Positions 35,216-47,995 of a stretch of DNA of 64,000 nt are shown in pieces (position 1 is the stretch's first letter; the number at the start of each line of letters is the position of its first letter). Made by a program: the position numbers and the translations under genes. The notes under the pieces were generated by a model. The model was not told the DNA's origin. It did not search any database and saw nothing but the letters and a program-made list of their open reading frames with translations. Origin of the DNA: Ambrosia x helenae (taxonomy: Eukaryota; Streptophyta; Magnoliopsida; Asterales; Asteraceae); contig JAUTDX010000221.1 of assembly GCA_030844895.1 (NCBI GenBank), positions 1 to 64,000 of the forward strand, in the 5' to 3' direction.

Positions 35216-38200
35216 TCAAAGAGAAACGGATTTGATTATCAAATCTGCATTTTTCTTAGACTTGAAAACAAGTTCTGCATTTGGTCTGTCATTGTACTCG
35301 ATCTGCATGTAAATTTGTGTCAAGTAAATGAGAATATAAGAGCATCATCTAATAAAGATGATGCTAAGTTTTAACAGGTAAGACGGTAAGTTTTAATGGG
35401 TCGGGACAATGCTAGAAACACTTATCGTCCAACTTTCTTTTTTCTATAAAATATTAGCTTAAAAACGTCCAACCGCTTCATTTCAAGTTTCAAGTTTCAA
35501 CCGGTTCAATCTGCTCAACCAGTTTAAACCGTTTCTTTTTTGGTAATTTTTTTTTTATTTTACGGTTGATCATCTTATAGATGAAATGCAGCCGCCTACG
35601 GTTAGTAGCTTACCCGCTGTTTGGCGATTTCTGGGGTGCTACCCACACCTAACAGAAAGATGAAAATAGTACACATGTATTAAAACCAGAACAATCTTTC
35701 ATATGCATATGCATGTGGATCATGAAAAAAAAAGATGATTACCAGTTGATATATGTCTCTCCAAAAGCCGTTCCATTGCGATGTCAATGTCAACATCAAC
35801 AAACCTTCAAGAAATTCGAAACCAGATTACCAAACTTCAAATAACTATTTATTTTAGTTTAATACATATTGAATATGACTATTTGAGTAAGCTCTGGTCA
35901 AATAAAATTAAAGCTTAAAACAAATCTAATTTTTCTGGAGAACATATAAAAGTATTTGGTTACAGAAACTACAAGCAAAATGAGTGCGTCGGGAGGGTAA
36001 CTGGTAAAACGGGCAAACAAAGCAAGGGCCCAAATGGTTCGGGTCAGCCCACGCACACTTTAATCTTTTTTGCAAAAACTATATTGTTAAAATGGTAATC
36101 TATTTTTTGAACTAAAACAGTCACGGAAGTTTTACACGTTTATTCATTGTGAATACACTTTGGGTGACTTGAGTTTGACATGTTCAACCTGTTTACATTT
36201 TAGCTAAAATTTTAAAGTTCACCACTTCAACCAGTTGACATGTTAAAGACAGTATAATCCAACTTGACCCGTTAATTAGAGACGGGTCTAAATTGCCACT
36301 TCTACATAGATCATCCCGAACTAAAATTCTGCATGAAAATTAGCGATTATAAATATCAGACTTACCATTTTTCGTCTAGCATTGATGATATTTCTTTCCA
36401 ACTACCTTCATCCAGAAGTAAATAATTTCCTTCCACTATAACAACTTTGTGCCTGCAAATAGAAGAGTATGAACAAAAAGATTGTAAAGAAAATCTTTAA
36501 GCAAACATATAATCTTCAACTGGTCTTTTAAGAAATTAGGTGATTATAATCCTGCAGAAATATAATACATACTTAACATTTATATAAATATCATCTTCAA
36601 TTGGGTCTCCTACAGCGTGGTCAAATGATGGAGCATAAACCGACCCCTGAAATTGTAATTAATTATCAAATCCACTGTCAGCTAAGTAAAAAAAAAAAAA
36701 ATACGTAAGTACATAATAGGCAGAAGTAGCAATTTGACCCGTTTACTTGGAAATGAGCAGACTTGGGTTGTGTTTTATCTTAAACGGGTAAAATGGGTTG
36801 AAAGTCGCCTAAGGTCTAGTTTAAATGAGTCAATATCATGAAAAAAAATTATAAGATACATATTATTATGGTATTTGTATTGTTCTTGTGATCATAACTA
36901 GCCCATAAACTATTTATAGAAATTTCCAATGTTGCAGAAGGCGCTAGGCGGGCGGTGAGGTCCAGCCTAGGGACTAGGCGGAATTAGGCGTTTTGGTATT
37001 TTTATATGTATTTTATATATATACACACAAATTTAGGTGTTTTTTTGAAAATATGTGTTAAGATATATACACATAATACTTAGATATATGTACATAATAC
37101 TAAGAAATACTTAGAAATTTAAAAAAAAAAATTAAAACAACCACCGCCTAGGCCCGCCTAATGGCCAAAACGCCCAGATCTCTGCCTAGGGGCTTATTCC
37201 TTTATTAGTCACCGCCTAGCGCCTGCGCCTAGGCGCCCCGCCTAGGCCGATTTTTACAACACTGGAAATTTCAGAAAATGGGCAAGGTTTTTATCGGCCA
37301 ATTCAATCTGACTTGATAAGCTCCAATCAAAATGACCCATCTTGATCACTTGACCTCTAAATTTAGCCAATGGGAATTAGTTAAAGTTAACATAACCAAG
37401 GCAGAATTATGAATTACCTGCTCCCTCAGGGTCTTTAAGCATTTCAAGAACAATTCAGGACTAAATGTCCATGGAGCTGAGTTTTCAAGATTAAAAAAAA
37501 AGTGGTAATTATCAAAGTTATTGAAGCATTTGGAAACAACTTATGTGATATAAATAAACAAGCTCACCTCCCCTTCTTGCATAGGCTTCTTTCGGATCCT
37601 GAAACGGGTTAACAGCAAAAGAATGAGAACTGACATGAAGTGCTGATTGCAAAAGGTACTAAGGGAGTGTTTGGATGTGCACGTTGAAATGATTGTCATT
37701 TCGATATATTCATAATCAAATAATCATTTGTAGCAAAAACAACTTTTGGGAGTTGGTTTTTGGATCTGCTTTTGCTATTTGAAGTTGTAATAATTAGATT
37801 AGATTATCAACTACCAAGTGTTAGGCAAATTCTGATTATTTAAGAAATTAATACATAAATGTCCAAAAAAAGAGTCTTGAGATTAAAAAAAAAAGGTGTT
37901 GTGAAATGGAAGAGTATTATTTCACCCTTTGGTAATCAATTTTGTTGCATCTAGAAAGAGACTGATCATTTGACCCCTAAATAATCAGATTGTTAGAAGC
38001 AGAATATGCCTATCCAAAGACTAAAACAAATTAAAACATATTGTGAATACAAGTCGGCAAGTCGCAAACTCACAATAATAAGATAACTACTTTCAAATGC
38101 AAATCCAAACATTCTCTAATCAGCATAGAATGGAAAAAGATTAAAAGATAAACCTCCATTGAATCAAGCTGGTGACGATAGAGATGGAAACCATCCATGG

Positions 38201-41200
38201 GAAGGACTACTGCAATTTCTGGGGTTGAACTTGAGAATCGAATCCAGATGCTTTTTGAGGCCATAATTTGTTTACACGCTTAGCAATCTCTAAAGCAATG
38301 GTGGTCTTTCCAGCTCCTGGAGGGCCTGCTAAGCCCACAATATGCCTGAATGAAAAAAATAAGAAAATTTCGAGATCCCATAACTCATTTGGTCGGTTGA
38401 GTAACATGTCAAAATGGGTACTTTTTGTACGAGCCAAAGCGGGTTGAGTTGAACCAAAAACACTTTTTTGACCAGAAGTTCAGAAATACTTTCTATAGCC
38501 AGTTTGGGTGTGAAGTATGATTACAAAACAATACCATTTCAACGAACAAAATGATTTAGGACTTAGGAAGTTTTGTAAACAATATTTACACTTTGGACAA
38601 TTTTTATGTGCCCTTAAATAACTTAATTGTTCAATACCATAAGGCTTAAACTTACGTTAAACTGGTATTTGTTCCTGAAGCTGCAGTTGGCACCAAACGT
38701 TCCGCCAAAGTATCATATATTTCGTCCATAGACCTAGAGAAAGTGGAGAGTAACTTAAAAACTGAGTTAGAATGAAAACAAATCCATTTAAATTACATAT
38801 TTACCCCCACAACGATACGACAGATACAACCATTAAAGAAATAACAGATGACATGAACCCCTAACATCTCAAGCATGAAGTCTTGTTATCTACATAAGGG
38901 CTAATTTCATCAAAAGGTCACAAAAATTTGTCTTAGTTATGTTTTGGGTAACCAACTTATTTTAGGTCAGAAAAAAAAAAGAAAAAAAAAAAAAAAACAC
39001 TATCAAAGTTTCAAAACATTTGATTCAAGGTAATTACCTAAGATGCACCACTTCAGGGAAAAAATAGCCAACATGATATGGACACATCAACGGCCACGTC
39101 AGTGTTTTTTACTGGTTTCCAGGTCAGATTAAATTGACTTAAACCTTGTTACCCTAAATTGAGAATTTTAAAAATCTGATGATTTTTTTTTCTGGCCTAC
39201 AAATTGTGGTCACATTATTATGCAACAAGCCTTTACATACCATAAGATAAGTACAAACATACGAAAACTGCCTATGCTGCTATGCTTCATCATAACCAGC
39301 CAACATTGAACCAAGTCCCATACTCACAGGCTGGACTATGAGCCGAAGCAGGCTGGACTGGGTTGGGGCAACCTACACACAGTCACACATGCCCATATCT
39401 TATATAACACTATTTAGGAGGTTATTGCATTGGGAATAGTCTTTGGCTGACTTCACTTTAGCCTGTTTGAGTGTTTGATCCATTTGACCCTTCCCTCTTT
39501 AGCTATATATTTAATTTGACCATTTTGAGATAAAGCAGTATCCAAATCGACCCAATTAATAAACGGTTTGAAATTGCCACCTCTAGTAGATAATAACAGG
39601 CATAATAGAGAAAAACACAAATAATCATATTGAAGTACTTTTAAAAATGACACACCGAGCCTCTAATATAGGAATGTCTTTCTTTTGGCTGCATGACACC
39701 TGAAGAAGAACCAGAAAATAAGACCAGCATAGTAGACAAACCAAAGACATTAAAAGGTAAGAAAACTCAGCGAACAAGTATAAGAAATAACGGTAGACCT
39801 GAACAGGGGATTTGTTATGCTTTAAGAATACACTTTTATTAAGTGAATGCTTATATCTGCTTTTATTAGAAAACATCAAAACAGAACCTTGAACTTGATA
39901 GCATTGAGAAGCACCAACTTTCTTGAGCAGCACCATATCTGTACATTCAGACATTCAGTATTGCAGAATATTAGTAATGTTGATTTAATTTGATGTTCAT
40001 GGTTAGTTGAAGATGTGGAGGCCTATATAAGGGAGTGCATGTCTCATTAAGCATAAACCATCCAAGAATAGCATCAAACCATTAATATACGACCTTCGGG
40101 AATTGCATATGCTATACACCCTTCATTCAAGTAGAGAGTCCATGCTATAATTATTAACCTAATCTAAACAACTACATATACAACCTTCAAAATTTGCATA
40201 TACCATACACACTCCATTTAAGTATAGAGTCCGTGCTATCATTATCAACCTACCCAATATAATTCCACCTATAGACAAGCTAATGATAGGGTCTAGGGAG
40301 TAGGGATGAGCTCGGGATGGTATTGGTACCGAACCGATACCGATACCGATCCCGACAATGCCGATACCGAAAAGTCCAAAAAACCAATACCGATACCGAA
40401 CACATATAGTACGGTACGGTACCGGTATGGTATCGGTATTTTACCTTAAAATACCGATACCATACCGATACCGATAATACCGAAACCGAAAATCCATAAA
40501 TATGGGTACCGATCCCGAAACCCCTCGGTTCGGTATCGGTTCGGTACGGTATCGGGAGCGGGACGGGATCGGTATTCAGCCTTGTATGCTCATCACTACT
40601 ATGGAGTGTGAGATGCAGACAAGCTTTACCTCTATCCCAAAGGATAAAGAGGTTGCTTCCAGTGAGACCCCCAACTCCAAAACCATATACATACATAAGG
40701 GTAAAATAAAGCATACATAATTACATATGCACATAGCTATTAAAAAACAACAGAAAAACATAGTTTAATAAAAATACTCTTAGTAGGCTACCAAACAAAT
40801 AAAACATATAAGAGCAATAACTTATAGATAACAATACATATAGACACACACGCAAGCGATAAGACGCATAGCCCACCTATCATCGTTAACCTAATCTAAA
40901 CACATAGGGCCCAAATAAATAAGTGTTCCCAAATTCTTACCACAAATATGATCACTATGGTTTACAAAGCGCAAGGCACAACAAAGCGTCTCGGTACACA
41001 CATCAAGTATATGAGGCGAGCATCTATGTATAACCTATTAAGATTTATCAACCTTCAAACAACTACACACGAAACAGTTCCATGTCTAACAGAACGACAC
41101 ACACACACACACACTCAAAAACGTCGATTCTTGTGTTCGAATGGAGAGAGGCAGCAATTCAATTCCTAAATCATTTATTACGTTTTATGATAAAACAGAA

Positions 41201-41457
41201 CAGAGAATCATCTACAGAATCCTTAACAAAATGACCTAGAAATTAAAACAATCATAAATGTTATTATCGAATTGGAAGAATAACAATAGATGCATCATAT
41301 TCCGATCAAATAAACCGCAAAATTTAATCAAATTCTCACATTATGTTTAAATCCAAACACACATATTATTATATAAATAGATTGAGAGAGAGAGAGAGAG
41401 ACCTGATGAAGGACGTGAGCATCGGGTTGAGGTCGAGTAGAAGGAAGAAATCTCCAT
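35216..41457 (-). CDS. P-loop kinase of the uridine kinase / YFH7-like family, with one frameshift
   Basis: The family (plant At1g03030-like, yeast YFH7-like) has a phosphoribulokinase/uridine kinase fold; its physiological substrate is not settled. Twelve exons: 41457-41403, 39938-39799, 39699-39656, 38733-38656, 38345-38154, 37598-37568, 37476-37418, 36646-36573, 36452-36366, 35804-35743, 35648-35614 and 35302-35216. Walker A is IVGLAGPPGAGKTTIA; further motifs are VVLPMDGFHLYRHQLDSME, DPKEAYARRGAPWTF, PSFDHAVGDPIEDDI, HKVVIVEGNYLLLDEGSW and VDYND-like IEYNDRPNAELV. The N-terminal ~60 residues could be an organelle signal. All exon phases agree except exon 5, which is one base short: CCCC at 38224-38221 (between QVQP and PEIAVVLP) needs five C. 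As read, translation stops three codons later. One extra base would give 314 residues. Confidence 0.88.
36927..37264. mobile_element. hAT MITE in kinase intron 7 with perfect 8 bp target duplication
   Basis: GAAATTTC flanks both sides (36919-36926 and 37265-37272). Ends are CAATGTTGCAGA and the complement of CAGTGTTGTAAAAAT. The interior is rich in CGCCTAGGCG words. Its ends match 8140-8748. Confidence 0.88.
37663..38116. mobile_element. Tourist-like MITE in kinase intron 5
   Basis: Ends GGGAGTGTTTGGATGTGCA and the complement of GAGAATGTTTGGATTTGCA, flanked by TAA (37660-37662 and 38117-38119). It ends 38 bases from the splice donor of exon 5. Confidence 0.78.
40301..40598. mobile_element. 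hAT MITE in kinase intron 1
   Basis: Ends TAGGGATGAGC and the complement of TAGTGATGAGC; flanks CTAGGGAG (40293-40300) and CTATGGAG (40599-40606) differ by one base. The interior is a dense run of CCGATACCGATA words in both orientations. Confidence 0.83.
40607..40680 (-). mobile_element. Truncated SINE of the copy A/B family
   Basis: TTTACCTCTATCCC, AAAGAGGTTGCTTCCAGTGA and GACCCCC match the core of SINE copy A in the same orientation. The MITE next to it inserted at the edge of this SINE. Confidence 0.7.
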
Positions 41458-42679
41458 CGTCTCTCTGCAAAGGATTACAAAAAACTGCTGGGTTGGTTAA
41501 ACATAATCTGAATTTCATTTTATTTTAACCGGTGGAAGGCCCCGCGCTTCATGGCTGGATTTTATCGGTATGGGCTCGGTTCGTTACAATTTTATGCTTT
41601 GAAAATAAGATGAGTTATAAGTTAGAAATTGTGACTTTTTTATTAAGGAGAAAAAAATGTAGAAAATGAGATAAGGAGACGGAGAGCCAAACATGGCTGA
41701 TGTCCCACTCGATGTAACTATAAAAACGTATATTAGTACCGTTAACCAATGAAAACACAAATAAAAACGCATATTAGTACCCTGAATGATGTCCTTTGAT
41801 ATGTATAATAATTCGATTCTATTATGTTCGAGTTCACAAAATATTGTTTTAATTTTGTATGATGTTGGTAAATACTTATGGATGTAGGGGTGGAGATTTC
41901 TAACCGAATACGAATATACAAATAAAACAAGTACGGAATTATGAATTAGTGTTTAGTTTAATCGGGTTATAGTCAATTTCGTGTTGAAGCATGTACATCA
42001 TTGACACGTTTAACCTATTAATTTTTTAAAACTATATATATAATAACAATTTAACAAAAAAGACATGCAAAAATCACCAAACTAACACATGATTGGTCAA
42101 GTCCACCAACCAAATTTTGACTTCAGATATTCAAGAATAAATACAGATTGAAAGACCTCTAAGAAAAATGCACGAGTCACCAGCCATATGGTATGGCTAG
42201 TCATATAAAGATGAACACGTATCATATTCTGAAGCATCCTTCTGTCCATGTTTATTCCCAAAAGTATTTAACTAGTAATAAAATGCTTATAAAATTAAAA
42301 ATAATATGTAACTTTAGAATTTTAAAGTATTAATATACAAATGAATAAGAAATAAAAATTCAGATTAAATGGGTTGTATTTCGTGTCAACCCATAAATAC
42401 ACATTTCATGTTCGAGTTCAATTGTGTATCAGAATCTTCGCGTTCATGATCAGGTAAAATTACGGGTTCATGTCAGGTTTAACCCGCCTGCTAACAATTA
42501 ACAAACACAATGCTTTTAGTTTAACAAAACATACTTTAGGATGCGCTTTTGATAATCAAACAAACCTAACATCAAACTTAACAATACGACATTCCCACTA
42601 GACCAAAAAATAAAAAACAATGGAATCAACATTCAGATTTCAGCCCAACATGCTACCGGCCCAAATTTTATAGAAACAA
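41458..42679. promoter_or_regulatory. Divergent upstream region between the kinase and PSBW copy 1
   Basis: Two genes point away from this 1.2 kb. A (GA)n tract at 41385-41400 lies within kinase intron 1, just after exon 1. No bounded repeat was recognised; the open frames are short and without family resemblance. Confidence 0.4.
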
Positions 42680-42927
42680 AACATTTGATTTGACTATAAT
42701 GAAGAGATGAAATGCCACGTGGAGCATAACAAGTGGTGGAGCAAAGATGAGGTGCAATCCATGTAATCCAATTTTTGTGGTTCCATCGAATACAATTTTA
42801 ATAAACCAATCAAAATATATAATTCAACTTTATATAAAAAAACAAACAAACTGAACCACTTAGCTTTGAAGTGCAGTCTCCGTTGTTGAACTCTTAATTA
42901 GCTCTTGCAAATTATCTGAAGAAGAAG
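42680..42927 (+). promoter_or_regulatory. PSBW copy 1 promoter with G-box and TATA
   Basis: G-box CACGTG at 42716-42721, GATGAGGTGCAATCC at about 42749, CCAATCAAAAT at about 42816-42826 and TATATAAA at 42831-42838. All four are repeated, in order, upstream of copy 2. G-boxes are common in light-driven photosynthesis genes. Confidence 0.75.
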
Positions 42928-43942
42928 ATGGCATCCATCTCAGCTTCCATTTCCACCTCATCACCATCCTTTTCCTTGGTCCAAAAGCCCACCACCACCC
43001 ATGGTTCCCCAGTTCTCGGTATGAAATTATATATATAATGATATATGTATATGTATGTATATATAAACATTCATTTCACGACCAATAATATGTTGAGAAC
43101 TACAAAAACAACAAGGTGATGCATTTGTAACTTTGTTTTAGTTGTAATACATAAGGCGGTTATATAACTATGTACCTTGATATCTTATTAAATCATAAAA
43201 AGAATCTATGTACTAAATAGGATCATAATATTATATAGCTAAGAAAAATGCATATGCGGTTTTTGCAATTTTTAACATCATCATACTCAGTTAATCCCAT
43301 CAATAGCAAAAGTTAAGATAGGGTCTGAGGAGGGTATGATGCATTATTTATGCATATAACAAAAGTTATTATGCGGTTTTTGCAATTCTTAACATACATA
43401 TAACAAAAGTTATTAATATGTATATAGACATTCTTTTAAGACTTAGTAATATGTTGAAAATTGCAAGATAGATGATGCTCTTATAACTTTTCTTTAAATT
43501 GTGACACCGAAGGTGGTTATATAAGTGTCTATCTCACTATTTCATTAAACTATTAAGAAGTACTTTATGTGATTCTTGTAGTTCGCAACATATAACAAAA
43601 TGTTGTTAATGGTGATTAGGGTTGCCATCAATGAGAAATATGGGGAAAGTGAGATGTTCAATGGAAGGTAAGCCCGTGGTCACATCGGACGATAGTGCAT
43701 CAAAGTTAAGAGTGGGTGCATCGTCATTGATGGCTGCCGCGGTGGCTGCAACCATGTCTAGCCCAGCGGCCATGGCTCTAGTGGACGAGCGAATGAGCAC
43801 CGAAGGGACCGGGCTTCCGTTTGGGCTAAGCAACAACCTTCTCGGGTGGATCCTTTTTGGTGTGTTTGGTTTGATTTGGACACTTTACTTTGTCTACACC
43901 GGAAGCCTTGATGAGGATGAGGAATCAGGTTTATCCCTTTAA
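42928..43942 (+). CDS. PSBW: Photosystem II reaction centre W protein, chloroplast (copy 1)
   Basis: PsbW is a small nuclear-encoded thylakoid protein that stabilises photosystem II supercomplexes. Exons 42928-43018 and 43620-43942 join in phase 1 to 137 residues. The order is a stroma-targeting Ser/Thr-rich leader (MASISASISTSSPSFSL), then a thylakoid-targeting hydrophobic stretch ending in SSPAAMA. The mature 54-residue chain starts LVDERMSTEGTGLPFGLSNN, has one membrane helix (LLGWILFGVFGLIWTLYFVY), and ends DEDEESGLSL. Length and cleavage site fit the family. It has an inverted partner at 47996-48926 whose mature part is identical. The intron includes a SINE 3' fragment (about 43278-43340). 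Confidence 0.96.
43278..43340 (-). mobile_element. 5'-truncated SINE piece in PSBW copy 1 intron
   Basis: CATCATCATACTCAGTTAAT and GGGTCTGAGGAGGGTA match the 3' end of SINE copies A/B. A phrase ATGCGGTTTTTGCAATT occurs on both sides (about 43254 and 43373), so a local duplication accompanies it. PSBW copy 2 lacks it. Confidence 0.7.
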
Positions 43943-44267
43943 ATATTTTTACTTAAAATGACAATTTGCCAATTGTGATGGACTTATGTGTAATATTGTT
44001 CATGTATCGTTTGTACTTTGATTGTGGAGTATTTGTGTTTATGAGAATTGCACTTTTGTCCTTCCAGATTTTAATATGAACACATACTTCATCAGCTTGG
44101 TTTGATTATTTCATTAGACATGATGTGACTAGGGATTTCTTAGGAATGTGATATACAGCTATAAACATGTAAGTAGCTAGCTAGTCACACATATAGCTAG
44201 GAGTCACTAGCTAACATAGTTGTATGTCCATCTTAATCTCACTATTTCACCAAACGTTTACTTTCTC

Positions 44268-44490
44268 TTTTTGAACGGCTAGTATAGCTGGCTTCGAAGA
44301 TAATAGCTACTATTCCTTCAGGACAAACGGTGGCTCTTAAACCTGCCCAAGTTTGAATCCTTCCTAGTGGTGCCTACTCCTACTATGTACATTTTCTTGC
44401 ACTTAGTAAGGATCAAACTTAGGACATCCCCAGGAGGAAACCCTTATGGAAAAACTCACTGACCACCCAACCAAAGTGGTTTACTTAAGT
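44268..44490 (-). mobile_element. Diverged SINE-like unit
   Basis: It starts TTTTTGAACGGCTAG, like the left edges of the SINEs at 28075, 29431 and 30638. It contains GTTTGAATCC- and GGATCAAACTTAGGAC-type B-box-like words. No target duplication was resolved. Confidence 0.5.
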
Positions 44491-46734
44491 TATGTAGTGA
44501 ATCACCTTTTTTGCGTATAAATACTCAGGTCTTGTTAATGCTTTCGTAAAGGCATATTCTATGCGACCAGCGCTTTAGTGTTGTGTATCACCCTTGTGAT
44601 CACATAGGATTCCTTATGACAAACATTTATTTGATATTGATATGTGAATTGGTTTAAAGTGGTGGAGCTTGATTCAATACGCATAAATTTACATTACTGA
44701 GCAACAAACATGGGTGCACTCCCGACCCCAACAAAGCTACGTCCATGTTTGAAGTTCAATTCAAAAATATATCTATTCAAAACTTGTATATAGAGATCGA
44801 TCTTGATACATCTAGGTGGTTTTTTTAGAGAGTTCACTTATATGATATCTTACATGGAAGAGATTGTTGTATTATCAAATGTTTTCAAATCATCGGATCA
44901 ATTGTTGTTCATGGTTGGTTTTAGCGTTTGGATTAACCATTCATGTTAGTCGTAGTAAGTCTCAGTTTATGCACCATCTTCCCTTCAATAGGCGTGTTGC
45001 GCTTGTAAATGGTAAAGGGATCGCTGGTGAGGGTGAGATAGAACTCATTTGTTTACTTTAGAAGTCTCGATATCTATAGTATTCATCAGCAAATTCGTTG
45101 AATATGAATACGATTCGGAAGCACACTACTTACAACACAAAGTGCACTAGTAGGTTATAGTTTCGTGTGGTTGGGGACTTGTTAAGAGAGTTGTGCCATG
45201 TTAAACTCTTTAGTGACTTATCATATCAATTGAGGCCACATCAAATTAATGAGATTAATTATCAATACACATAATTATTATGATGATTGTCTATTAAAGT
45301 ATTAATATTGCATCATACTGTATAAATTGGTCACTAAACTAATTAGATCTAAACACTACTTACAAACATTATTACCCTATAAAAACTGTATCGTAACACA
45401 TGGAGTATTTGAATACCAAACTGCTCATGTGCACTGTCTTTTTATATCATGCTCTCACCTTTTGATAAGTTGATAGTGTCACTTGACACCACTTTGCTAA
45501 ATACCTTTGCATTGTTATGATCATTGTCATATATAGATACAACTAATGCATAACGAGATCTCTCAAACAACCACACTCACAGTTGCAATGCATTTCCATT
45601 TCATTATAAACATGCATTTGATTTATGTTAAGACAATGAAAAGGTTGTACAAGAGCATATTATTGTGTTCACTAAGATTTTTTGTTAGTGTTTCATGGAA
45701 TATAGAGGGACAGACAAGTTAAAGTGGTTACCCAACAATGTTGTCATGTAACACCACATAGTCTATTGCTAACATGGTTATCTATATAACTTTATTAAGC
45801 ATTTTAGATGTATCATTTGATAATTTTATCTAAATTTTAAGATGGGAGATTAAGGGTTCATGATCAAATTTTTATTCAAAATCAAGTTTGTCCCCTTCGT
45901 TCTCCATCGTTTTTAATTTAACATATAGAAACACACACATTCGAGTGATCCTCCATTCCAGCCGTTCCAGAGCTAATACAGGGCGATTTTGGAGTTCTTT
46001 GAAGGTTCCAATCTAGATTTCAATGTAAGATCAATCCATGATGAAGACGGGTGATTCTACCATAGCCATGCTAGGCTAAACCGCTTGCCCGTTGTAACTT
46101 CCTCTAGGCAAGCGGTTCATGTTGGTTTTTGCACGTTTTCAATTTATTGCGCCATTGGATATTGTTTTGCTTGTAATGACAAACGTCTAATTTTATTGAT
46201 GTATTAGTTAATTGAAACGATTTGATTTGTATTTTGAGTCATTTTTTTACAACTTGTTCGGTTGATGACAAAACCTAGTAGCGGGTTGGGTGACTAAAGA
46301 GAGTTGACTTGATTCTTTCAATTGGATATTTAATAGGGTTTGATGAAAAAAGTTGTCTTAATTGCTAATTACTGATTTCCTGAACTATGTCTATGTGGTT
46401 CCCAATCTATAAACTGAAAACTGTGTGAAACCTAGAAACTAGAGTTTGAGGTTGCTTCTTTACTGTTATTGTTTTCATTCAAATCAACCCAAAAACATAA
46501 TCCTCATGGTTCAATAACTCTACTCCTAATACTGTAGTCAATGTAGCTATGGAGTTGTTTTTAATATAGTTTTTTATTAGCATTCGACATGTGATCAGTG
46601 GTGGCGACGGTCGGCGGTTGGTAGCGGGGGTGGCCAGAGGGTGGCGGCGGTGTTAGCGGTGGTCAACAACGGTGGGCGGTGGTGACGTCGGGGGGTGGTG
46701 GTGATGAAAAGTGACAAATGGAATTAAATGAAAA

Positions 46735-46906
46735 AAAAAATACAAAGGGGGTGGATGGAATGAATTTTCAGGCTTTTAGAAGGAATGGAATGGACAAGGT
46801 AATGGATGATTTAATTACCTTGACCAACCAAACACCTTTTCTACCATTCCATGGCAATATTTCATTCCATTACGCCTCTTATTCTGGCATACCAAACACT
46901 CCCTAA
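46735..46906. mobile_element. Probable MITE ending in CCAAACACTCCCT
   Basis: Complementary words GGAATGGAATGGA and TTCCATTCC-like occur on the two sides, and GGTAATGGATGATTTAATTACC sits near the centre. The end ACCAAACACTCCCTAAG resembles a Tourist terminus. The left border is uncertain. Confidence 0.45.
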
Positions 46907-46941
46907 GTAATAGAATAAAAGCTTTACAAGTTTAGGGGGAG

Positions 46942-47129
46942 CAGTGGTGAAGCTTGACCCGAAGGTTCGGGGGGTCGGAAGTTACCGGGAGATCGGAATT
47001 CACTAGTTTCGGGGGGTCGAAACCCTATATTTCCAAAATTTTCTATACGAATACTATATAATCGGAACTTCTGCGCGAAAATTCGGGGGGTCGGCCGCCC
47101 CCTCCCGCCCCTACTAAGCATCGCCCCTG
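46942..47129. mobile_element. hAT MITE, CAGTGGYG family, perfect 8 bp target duplication
   Basis: AGGGGGAG flanks both sides (46934-46941, 47130-47137). It begins CAGTGGTGAAGCTTGACCC and ends CATCGCCCCTG. Sister copies are at 49189-49349 and 55444-55616. Confidence 0.86.
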
Positions 47130-47359
47130 AGGGGGAGTATAACTATTAAAAAAGATGAGAAAAGGGGTACGTTTAGCAACCCATTTATTAATTTGTGCCT
47201 CATTTCAGTGGAATACATACTACTATATACCAAACGAGCTTGTAGTATACCCATTTCTAATCTTATGTGGTTATAATTTACCCATTGGGATGTCTATCAC
47301 CGAATTTGATCTTAAACTCACCTAAAAAACCAACTTGAAATGTGAAATATATAACTACA

Positions 47360-47575
47360 CCTCTAACAACCACGAGGTGAACCTTTAAGTAACGATAAGA
47401 TTGTTGTACTACAACCTGGAAGTCATTGATTCGAGTTGTGGAAACAACCTCTTGTAGAAACGAAAGGTAAGGGTGTGTATATTATTAGTCCAAGTTGGCC
47501 CGACAACCCCCACTCCCATGGACCTTGAGCATGCGAGAGCATTGTGCATTGGGTTTACTCTTTTGTACTCCTAAT
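47360..47575 (+). mobile_element. tRNA-derived SINE of a widespread plant type
   Basis: TTGATTCGAGTTGTGG (B box) is followed by AACAACCTCTTGTAGAAACG and AAGGTAAGGG. It continues to GAGCATTGTGCATTGGG and TTTACTCTTTT. This order is typical of plant SINEs ending in TTTTT-like signals. Confidence 0.7.
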
Positions 47576-47995
47576 AGTTCTATGGTGTTTAATAATTTAA
47601 AGTTTCTAATAACTTCGATATGCTATTTATTATATATTTAAGACTATATGATATAATAATTGTAAATTTTGTTTTAGTTCGGGTAAATGGCTTTTAGTGT
47701 TCGAGCAGTTAATCCATATTTCACCTAATATCATATCCGTCCTAAATCTGTGACATATTTTGAAACTAAATTCATATCCTAATACCATTCCTAAATGTTT
47801 TAGCTTTTGGATTTGCTGGTGAGGTTCGAGTTCGATCCCAAAAGATTTGTCAAAGTGTGTCGAGATTAAATCTAGAAAGACAAAAGTGCAATTCTGATAA
47901 ACACAAATACTTTACAATCAAAACACAAAGGATACATGATTAATATTACACATAGTCCATCACAATTGGCAATTTGTCATTTTAGGTACAAAAGT

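Larger units (their letters stand above)
44073..47864. other. 3.8 kb spacer between the inverted PSBW copies
   Basis: Homology between the two PSBW arms stops near 44072 and 47865. The spacer holds two SINE-like units, two MITEs and GGT/GGC-rich low complexity (46600-46700). No intact gene was recognised; the frame at 44864-45061 has no known motif. Confidence 0.6.
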
